Positions 52,801 to 63,065 of a stretch of DNA of 64,000 nt are shown one piece after another. Every line of letters begins with the position of its first letter. The first letter of the stretch is position 1. This stretch comes from Sternotherus odoratus (Eukaryota; Chordata; Testudines; Kinosternidae), in assembly GCA_032164245.1 (NCBI GenBank), contig JAVMKO010000006.1:6401001-6465000 (forward strand). The letters are read 5' to 3'. The translations under genes were made by a program, and so were the position numbers. Under the pieces are notes generated by a model. The model saw nothing but the letters and a program-made list of their open reading frames with translations. It had not been told where the DNA came from and ran no database searches.

Positions 52801-55800
52801 ATCGACAGGCTACACACTCCTCATGCCGCCAAAACTGATCCCCTCGACGGCTGGCTGTGGCGATGCCCATCACGGCAGCCCTCGCTGAGCCCGGCCGTAC
52901 CAGACTCAGAGGCTCGTGGAGAGAAATGCAGCAAAAATTCAGACCCTGGACTATGCATCGGTGCAAGGGACTGAAATCCCTCCTTACGCTGGCTTGCCGG
53001 CCCTCGTGGACAGGTATAAACCGGGCTCAGCATCCATTTGCTCCATCCCTGTAGCAGGGGGATGGGGAGTGGGCGGGGTCCGGGCTCCTCCCACCCACTC
53101 ACTGGCCAGCACGGCTGACTTGCCACGGGGGTCGGGATGACCCAATTTACTCCTGGTCCAAGCCAGCAGGAAATCGCTACCCCACCCCCGCACCCAGGGG
53201 GCAATGAAGAGGCAGAAGAGGATTCTGGGTTGAAAGTCACCACCCAGGCCTGAGGCTAAAGGAGGTTCTGGTCCTGCTCCTGCCAAAGACACTGGCCCAA
53301 ACGCCCACTGGCATCAATTGGCCCAGGAGCTGGATCCTGGGCGAGGCGCCCAGCAGGCATAGGGCTCGCTGCCACCCTGCCTCCTCCTCCCCGGGGCTGG
53401 CCGTTCTGTAGCCCAGCCAGGGCCTGGGGACTTCAGGCCATCATGGGGATACATCAACGTGGAGCTGGGCCCAGAGCCGCCCCTCCGCTCCAAAGGACCC
53501 CGGCCTCTAGGGGCGTTCATAGTCTGAACCCAGAGACGCGGCTGAATGTTGCAAACGGAGTCTCTCTTTGGAACGGGGCCATGCCAACGTCCCTGGAACG
53601 GGGAGTCCGGATCCGGATCTCACAGCCTGTCATCACCAACCCAGACCGACCTCTCCCGCCCGACGGTCCAAGTGGGGAACAGGGTCCTGACCGGGAAGCA
53701 CTCCAGGAGAGAGGGGTCGGTGGGGAACCCAGCCAGGTTGGCCCGAGTGCACATACCAGAGCAATTGTGCCCGCTGCCCGCATAACCCGCGAGGCACACG
53801 CAGCTGAACGAGGCCCCTCCGTGGTGCACGCAGCGGGCGCGGTCTGCCGACGCGCAGGTGTGGCTGCCGTCTTCGCAGGGGTTGGACGGCGGGGCGGTTG
53901 CTGGAAAGGGAACGACACGGGAATGGTCAGTGGCTTGGGGTTGGCTGCTGCCCTTTGAGAGCCGTCTGTGACTTCAAGTTACAGAGACTCCACTGTTTAC
54001 GCTCGTTTAAACCCCCACGCGACCCATGTCCCTTGCTGCAGAGGGAGGCGAAATCCCCCAGGGTCTCTGCCAGTCTACGCAGGGGGAAATTCCTTCTTGA
54101 CCCCAAATCCGGCGATCAGTTAGACCAGGGGTGGGCAAACTTTTTGACCTGAGGGCCTCCTCTGGGTGGGGAAATGGCATACAGGGGCGTGAATGTAGGG
54201 CTGGGGCAGAGGGTTAGGTGTGGGAGGGGGCATGGAAGGGGGCTCAGGGCAAAGGTTTGGGGGAATCAGGGCAGGAGGATTGGGGGACTCAGGCTCCCAG
54301 CCTGCCCTGGCCCCGCGCCGCTCCCAGATGTGCCCAACATGTCCGGCAGTGGCTCCTGGCCATGGGGTAGGGCAAGTGGCTCCACCCCCAAGCTCCTATT
54401 GGCCATGGTCCCCCGTTCCCAGCCAATGGGAGCTGCAGGGGGCGTTCCCCGCAGGCAAGGGCAGCGCACAGAGTCCTCTGCCCCAGGGACGTGGTGCCGG
54501 CCACTTCCGGGAGCGGCGCAGGGCCAGGGCAGGCAGGGAGCTGCCTTAGCCCTGCTGCGCCATGGGGCCATAGTTTGCTCTTCCCGGAGTCAGATCGTGA
54601 GCCTGTGGGCGCGACCCCCAGCCAGATCCCCGGGAAAGATTCCTCTGTAGTCACTCCGAGCCCTCCCCACTTAGTGTCCCATCGCCGGGGGGCGGAGAGA
54701 TTTGCTGCTGGCCGTGGCAGAGCGGCCACATGCCATTGCGGGCTGGCTCAGAGTGCTGGGCAGGCAAAGGAATAGGCACAGTGACCATTTCCTACAAGGG
54801 AAGCGTCTTCCCCCGGTCACATAAATGACCAGCAGCTGCCCAGCCCCCCTCCATCCCACCTCACCCTCACCCGGCAAATGGGCACACCCCAGCGTGTGCC
54901 TCGCGGGTTATACGGGCAGTGGGCTCTGTGCTGCCCAGAGCATGGACGGGTCTGGCAGGGCTGGGAGGGGGGCCTGGCCAGAGCCCGCTGAGCTCTGGTG
55001 ATGCCCCACTGGCTTTTACAGTCCTTGGGAGGGGAGGGGGGCATTACAAGCCATTACAGCCCTCGGGCTGATTTCACCTGTGCTGACGGCCCGCGCCAGG
55101 ATCGGGTGGGCTGAAAGATGGTGGAAGGCGACCTTTGCCCCGCACCACATCCTGTCCTCCCTGCAGGGCCAGCCCGGTGATTTGCACCCGGGTCCAAGCT
55201 CCAAATCGGCCTCGCCCGGGCGCGAGCAGCCACCCTCTGAAGCCCGGCCTGTGTCGCTGGGTCCTCACCGGCGCGGCGCTCCCTGAGTGAAAGCCACCCG
55301 AGCACTCCTAGTCACACCGAGCTCAGGGGAGAAGGTTCTGCATGCAGGCCGAGGCCTTGGCAAGCGCCCAGACTAGCGGGGCAGGGACGACTGGAGGCCT
55401 GGCTGCGGCTGAGGAGCCAGGCCTAGCTCCGCCACCCGTACGTACGTTAATTAACAACTGGTCACCCGAGCGGGTTCCCCGGCAACCAACGAGGCAGCTC
55501 ACGGGAGTGCAGTGAGTATGGGGGGCACAAGGCCCACGCTAAACATGGCCTGGTGAGTGTTTGCGGCCAGCTCTCGATTCATCGCCGGGTGATGGCAAAG
55601 CTCCCTCCGCCTCTGGTGGGAGCAGGAGCCTGGGAGAGACGCCTCCGGCATGTGCCGTAGCAGGCAGGGAATGTACGCGGGGCGGAGGGAGCCATGGGGG
55701 GGCTGGACACTTACGCACACAGGAGAGTCTGTCCCCTGCCAGCCGGTACCCGCTGGGGCACTCACACCGGTAGCTGCCCGGGGAGTTGATGCACATGGAG

Positions 55801-58800
55801 CGCTGGCCGCATCTGCTGAGGCTCTCCTCACACTCGTCGACGTCTGGGGAGGAAGAGAAGAACCCGGTCACACAGACGGCTGGGTAGAACATTTGCTTTA
55901 ACGCTTCCCGGGGCCCCCAGTGCAGGGGTTTCCCCTTTCAACCGGCTGATCAGGGAGCATAACTGTTTCCTTCCTTAGCACCGGTCTGGCTCGGTCTCAG
56001 CGGGAACATTTCGCCCCCTTCCACTGGAACTGATAAAGAGCGAGCGAAAGGTCTGCAGATGTTTTTAAGGGGAAGCCGATCTAGGAGCGCTTTCCTGCAC
56101 TAACAAACGGCAGCTCAGCCTGAGAAAAAACGCACGGAGCCCGATCCTGGTCTTGCCTCCACCCGTGTAACCCCACTGACGTCAGTGGATCTGCTCCCGA
56201 ACTGCAGGACGGTCACCCAGGGCAGAATCAGGCTCTGAATATCCCGCTTCCCCCCCAAACATGTGTCTAGAATTTCATCCCTGCCAGCCAAATACTTGGA
56301 AGACTTTTTTCCCCCCCTCTAAAAATGTTGAACATAATTAGAGCAGGATGACGGGGCGAGAGCCTGGAGCTCGGCCAAAACCCACAACCAAGCTCCCGGA
56401 AACTCTGGATTCCAGTTCAGCCGCGTAGGCCCGGCACTCCTAGACTTCAGTGAACCTATTCCCAGCTCTGCCACAGGCCCACAAAGGAGGCAGCGTGGCC
56501 CAGGGGATAGAGCGCAGGTTTGAGAGTCAGGAGTCCTACGTTCTATTGGCCTGAAGAGTCATTGGGCTGCCCTGCCTCAGTTTCCCCATGTGTCCAATGC
56601 TGCTGCTGCCCTTCTGTCGTCATGCGCTTGGAGCTGTACGGACGACGGATGTTCCCTGCTAGGTAAGTATTATTCTATTACCACGCGGCTTTTGTCGAGT
56701 CGCTGGCCCAGACCCTCCAAGGTACAATAGGCGTCATTACCTCCCCCCTTAGAGGCCTGAGGCATTCACAGACCCGAGCTAGGCACACGGGCTCTGAACC
56801 ATGCATGGGGTGAGTGAGGCTCTGACAAGGGTCCTCGGAAGCCAGCAAGCCAAGGGGGGCGCTGCCCAAGGTAGCCAGGGGGGAAATGCCCAGGAGCGGG
56901 GCTCGGATGCCTAGGCAGCTGGCCTGGTGTTCCAAGCTGATGAGCACCTCCCTCTGAGGCAACCTGGTCCTGGAGACAGGCCCCTGAGCCAGGTCAGTCG
57001 CCCTAGCAACCGAAACAGTCTTTGCTTCTCACGCTCCCCCGCCCGCCCCCGGCGGTCTTCGTGCGGGTGCGGAGCTCCACCCCCTCGGATCAGCAGCCTG
57101 CTTCCTGCTACGGGGTCCGATAGGTGTCAGGCCTGAGGCGGACTCAGAACAGGCCTCCGGGGTCAGACCCGGCCGGCGAGACAGGATCCCTGCCTGGTTC
57201 GAGACGCCGTCGGGCCTCCCAGGCTTCGGCCTGAGCTGGGCTCAGAGCAGCTCCTTAGCTGGGAGGTGGCATCGGCGGGTAGGCAGCTTTGCAAATGCCA
57301 ACCGGCGGAAACTTAGGAGCCCAGGGGATTTAGGCACCTCCTGTGTTAGGCAGCAGCTGAATGGTGACTTTGGAAATGCCAGTAGCACCTGAATGGTGAA
57401 CTCAGGCACCTAAATACCTGTGTGGATCGGGGCCCTACCTGCTGGGTGCCTCAGTTTCCCCATGACCATGATACTTCTGCTTTGAGCTCATCCGCTGAAA
57501 AGTGCTAGATACTGAGCGAGTGTCATTATAAATCTCCCTTAAGCCATCCAGGAAGGCTGTACAGAGAAAGGCAAGATGGCGGATTGTAGATCGCCCAGCC
57601 TGACCTGTGGAATGAAGCCAGCGATCGGGCGGGAAGCCGCTAGCGGTGTTCTCCACTTACCCATGCAGTCTCTGCCGTCTCCCCGGTAGCCGGCCGTGCA
57701 CTCACAGGTGTAATCCAGACCAGCGCCCGGCTGGCACCGGGCGGTCGTGTCACACACATGGGTGCCATCGTAACAGGGGCTGGCTGTGCTCATGTCAGTG
57801 CCACCTAGATTGGCCAGAAAGCAAAAGCAACTTGAATGAGGAACCAGGGGATGGGCATTTATATTACAGGAGAAGCCAGAAGGCCCATTGAGATCAGAGC
57901 CCCATTACACTGGGCACTGCACAGACACATAGCAAGGGAGTCCCTGCCCCAAAGGGAAGGAAGGGAAACAGAAGTGAGGTGACTTGCCCAAGGTCATTCA
58001 GTAGGACAGTGGCAGAGCTCAGACCAGAACCCAGCTCTCCTGATTCCCTGTCCAGGGCCTTACCCACGCGACCACACGGCCTTCCACAGGCATACGGCTG
58101 TATGGCATGTGCTAAGCAATAAAGTTGCCGTTGTTGCAACTACAGCTTGCCCCTTGACCATCGTATCACTCGCACCCAGAGCAGAGGGGCGAAGTTCTCC
58201 AATGCACCAGGCAAGCCTGACCTCTGGCATGCTGCATGCCCATGTGCCGGATGCAGAGAGGGGGAAGAACGCCCCAGGGCAGTGTGGCTCTGGAGGAGAA
58301 TTGTGTCCTAGGGGTGCAGAAAACCCAGGCACACAATGGTGAGCGAGTGAAAGCACCTTGCCTGCAGGCGCCTTCTAAAGCGAACCCATGGACAGCCGGT
58401 TACTGTAGTTCTGTCTATTTCGGGGAAGTGCGGCTGGGCATGCAGCTATTGGCTGGACTCTGCTCTGTCCTGCATCCCATAGAGACAATAAGGAGGTGGA
58501 AGGCAGCCCCTTAATCCCCTCTACGGGCCCCTCCTACGGCCCAGCTACATCCCCCTCCTGCACCCAAAGCTTTGGCCCCAGCCTGCCAACACAGCGGCGC
58601 CCCACAGAAAACCAGGACGCAGAGTGTGACTCAAACACTCTGACCCCAGTCTGCTCCTATGCACTGCGCCCTACCCAGGCAAAGCCTGGATGGGCTCTTG
58701 AAGATCCCTGTTCAGGGAAGCCAGGGAGAGGTTGAATCCGTCTTTGCACTTTGTCTCTAGGTTAGAGAAACTAACTAAAACCTTTTAACTCCCTGGGCAG

Positions 58801-61800
58801 ATCAGTTCATCATGGAGAGGAGCCCGACCCAACACTCAGCGGAGCCCAAGGGGTCTTTCCCATGGAGTTTGCATGGCTTCAATGGGTGCTGGATTGGGCC
58901 CTTGGGTAGAAATTTCAAAAGTGATTTAGGATTCCCATTTTCAATAGCACCTAGGTGGCTTAAGAGCCTCAGTCTCAGGGAAGTCATGGATTTCAATGGG
59001 AGTTAGGTGCCTGAATGCCTAGGTTCCACAGGTGCTTTTGAAAACATTTCCCCTGACCTGTTGCAAGGCAATCGAGACTTGTTGGTTTAGATCTCCTAGA
59101 AACAACACTGAAAAACTCAACAAAAAGGATTCCCAGGATGGTCAGAGCCACCAGCTTTAAAAAACTACAGACCAGTCAGGACCGAACCCTGAAGTCTACA
59201 GTCAGTTCTGACACAAGCAAACCTCCTGCTGACCTCACCGTAAGACAGGAGTCAGGCCTTGCCAGCTTCCAACCACGATCACAATTTAGCCTCCTCTGCT
59301 TCTGCGTTTTCATGCATTTTCCGGATGGAAACTGGCGTGATCTACACTGGCCCATCTGAAAACCAGCCGGAGGACAGCCTAATTGAGAACGTTATCGTCT
59401 CGACTCTAGCGGGAGCAGGTGTGATCGAATACACATTTGGACAGATCCCAGAATACCCCTCTAGGTAACAAATGCAAACCATAAAAATCATTCCAACGGC
59501 TGGAGATTGAAACTAGATACATTCAGACTGGAAATAAGGCGCACGTTTTTAAAGGGGGAGCGTAATTAACCAGGGGAACCATTTGCCAAGGGGCGGGGTG
59601 GATTCTCCATCAGTGAATATCTTACTGCCCTTATATAAATCCATGGTGCACCCACATCTTGAATACTGTGTACAAATGTGGTCTCCTCATCTCAAAAAGG
59701 ACATATTGGCATTAGAAAAGGTTCAGAGAAGGGCAACTAAAAAGATTAGGGGTTTGGAACGGGTCCCATAGGAGGAGAGATTAAAGAGGCTAGGACTTTT
59801 CAGCTTGGGAAAGGGAGACTAAGGGGGGATATGATAGAGGTATATAAAATTATGAGTGTTAAGGAGAAAGTGAATAAGGAAAAGTGATTTACTTGTTCCC
59901 ATAATATAAGAACTAGGGGCCACCCAATGAAATTGGCGTGCAGCAGGTTTAAAACAAATAAAAGGAAGTTCTTCTTCACACAGCGCACAGTCAACCTGTG
60001 GAACTCCTTACCTGAGGAGGCTGTGAAGGCTAGGACTATAACAGGGTTTAAAAGAGAGCTGGATAAATTCATGGAGGCTAAGTCCATTAATGGCTATTAG
60101 CCAGGATGGGTAAGGAATGGTGTCCCTAGCCTCTGTCTGTCAGAGGGGGGTGATGGATGGCAGGAGAGAGATTGCTCGATCATACCTGTTAGATTCACTC
60201 ACTCCGGGGCACCTGGCATTGGCCACTGTCGGTAGACAGGATGCTGGTCTAGCTGGACCGTTGGTCTGACCCAGTCCGGCCTTTCTTGTGTTCTTAGGAC
60301 CGTTTTTAAATCAAGGTTTTTCCAATAGCTCTGTGTAGCCCAGTTCTCTGGCCTGGGCTACACATATCAGACTGGATGATCCCAATGGTGCCGTCTGGCC
60401 TTGGACTCCACGAATCAGAAGCCCCGAGTAAGGGGGTGGGAAAGAGCCAAGACTTCCCCACGCCCCATCCACCTGCACAGGGATCAGGGCCTTGCCAGGG
60501 CTGCTCTCCTGCCAGGCTGTGATGCGGGACACAGGAAGCTCCCGGGTTATTTTACAGCCCCTTACTCACCAGCACAAGCTTGCTGTATATATTCGGCCCA
60601 GCATGCAGGGCGGCTTTAGCAGCCATACTCCCACTGGCATTAACATGACTCCGGCAGCTGCCGCCCAGACCGCACTGGGACCATTCCAGCCCACACCCCA
60701 CCGGCACACACAGCCCCGCCTACCAATCGCAGCTGCTAACTCCAGCCCCAACCTTCCCCCAGTGCGGGGCGGCGTGGACACAGTTTTGCTTCGCCTCTGG
60801 ACACCGAGAAGGGCTGGCGGCGGAGCTGCCTGTGGATCTGAATCTCCCCCAAGTTCTGGGGGTGCCGAGACCTGGGGTAATTCGTTTGCTACAGGCCCCC
60901 GACACGGAGACGGCCCGGAATGCCTCTCCCTTTGGGTCCTGGCTGTGCTCTCAAAAAGGCTCTTCCGCCATCCCTTTATTGCACGTGGTGAGCACACAAG
61001 AGCCTCCCTCTTTGGATCTTTTATAGCCTCTATTAAATGGCTCGACTTCCTGACCCCAAGCACTAGAGCTAAATTTACTTGCTTAGGGTAGGGGGCGGGG
61101 GAGGCTTTTGTTCAAGGAACGGCTCCTTAAGCAGAGCCCACCCCTGGGCACACTCCCGATCTCTTCGGCTCTCCACTCCCAGGTCACTGCCCTTTACATT
61201 CCACCCGCTCGGGAAGGGAAGAGGAGGGTCAAGAGCTCTAGCTCCCAACTCCTGATTCAGGAAGGGGCGGCCCTTTGACTCCATCCTCCTGGAAACAATG
61301 AGGCTCCCAGAAAGCGCAGGCAGCTGTGTTGTTCTCCACGCATTCCAATTAGGTAAGGGCTCCCTGGGGACCAGCAGGGAGATTGGGTTTCAGGCTTCGC
61401 TGGCAGGAAGACCCCCCTTCCGACAGAGCGGAGGGCAGCAGGAGACAGAAAAGCGAGTGTCCCCCATCTAACCAACCAGACGGTGACCAGCTCCCCCGTG
61501 GCCTTAATCAGCTCCCTCTGGGGTGCACTCCTCCTTCCCACATTTACTTTATATCCACCCTCCGGCCTTCCGGCTCTCTGGCCTTTCGCCACTGCCAGTG
61601 ATGTGAAACACAACAGGTAACGATGCAGACACAGCCGTGGCCTGATCCGGTGCCCATGGAGTCTTTCCACCAACGCCGGCAGGCCCTGGTTACACCCAGA
61701 ACAATGCCCACTGCGCGCACGGTACTACGCAAAAAACACACAGCACCCCACTCCCACTCCAGGAAAGAAAAGTCTGCACAAGGGATGTAGCATCTGGTTA

Positions 61801-63028
61801 CACACACACACACACACACACACATGCTTCCCTGTATGCAGAATTCCCAGTTTAGTGTAATGTAGAATCTGCTTTGGCTGGAGAACAAAAACAAAAGAAG
61901 CAACAATGTGGAATTTCCACCCCACTCTGCTCAAGTGCTGTCCTTCTGCTATGCAAGAAAGGACTTAAACGGCTACATGGGTAAAACATGGACAGCCCGG
62001 TGCATTTTTGAATGAGACCAAGCCCGTGTGTAGCTCTGTTGCCAACCTACCTACTTCGTTGTCCTCTAACACGGTTGTGGGCACCTCCATAGTAGAGTTG
62101 GGTGGGAAAATCCCCATTTTTGTTTCTTTCCTTTTGTCTTAGAGCCAAAGCCAAATCTTGAGAATGTTCACAAAGCCGGGGGAATGTTACCACTTCCTTG
62201 TGACGTTGCAGGAAGCAGCAGTGGCTGCTGGGAAATGGGGTTCATTTTATTTCACACTATGGCCCGCCGTGACAGCACTGGATGGAGACAGACCTCTGCC
62301 AAGAGAAGGGAGGAGGAGATGTGGACGGGAGGTGGGCCCGTCACTAAGTTTTTCCCATGGCTGGGGAGGGGGTTGCAAGCAAACCAGACCCCGGAGTCCT
62401 GCCTTTCAGTGCAGAGGATAAAACTCAGCACGAAGAAACCCTTCGCGGTTATTCTGGGCCAGCTCTGTCCGCAGCGGGGAGAGCTTTGTACCCCTCCGTG
62501 CACCAGAGTTCACAGCGGGAAAGAGCTGCCTAAAAACGAAACTGAATGTAGCTCAAAGCACAGCCCATGGCGGCCAGCGAAACCCACACTGGTGCCCCAC
62601 GCCCTCAGACTACCAGCTCTCACTATGGGGCGAATCCTGAGCAGAGAAACCCTGCAGGGATCTATCATAATGGCATGGGCTTAGCAGGACGAAAGAATCC
62701 AATCCTTTCACAGTCCTCTAACAGCAGTGGGAACACTCCACCTGGGTGAAAACGGGGCCAAGCCAGAGAGGTCAGCGGCATTTGGCCCACGTACACACGG
62801 CCTAACCAAGTCCCACAGACATCTTCTCCAGGGGGGTGCTATTGGAGTGCGTACAAGTCTGTGTCTGCTCACCGGAACTGTATCATTCCACCAGTAAAAA
62901 GAGCGAGGAGTCTTTGTGGCACCTTAGGGACTAACAAATTTATTTGGGCATAAGCTTTCGTGGGCTACAGTCCACTTCATCAGATAAATGGAGTGGAAAA
63001 TACAGTAGGAATATATATATAAATAAAA

Positions 63029-63065
<37 letters not shown>

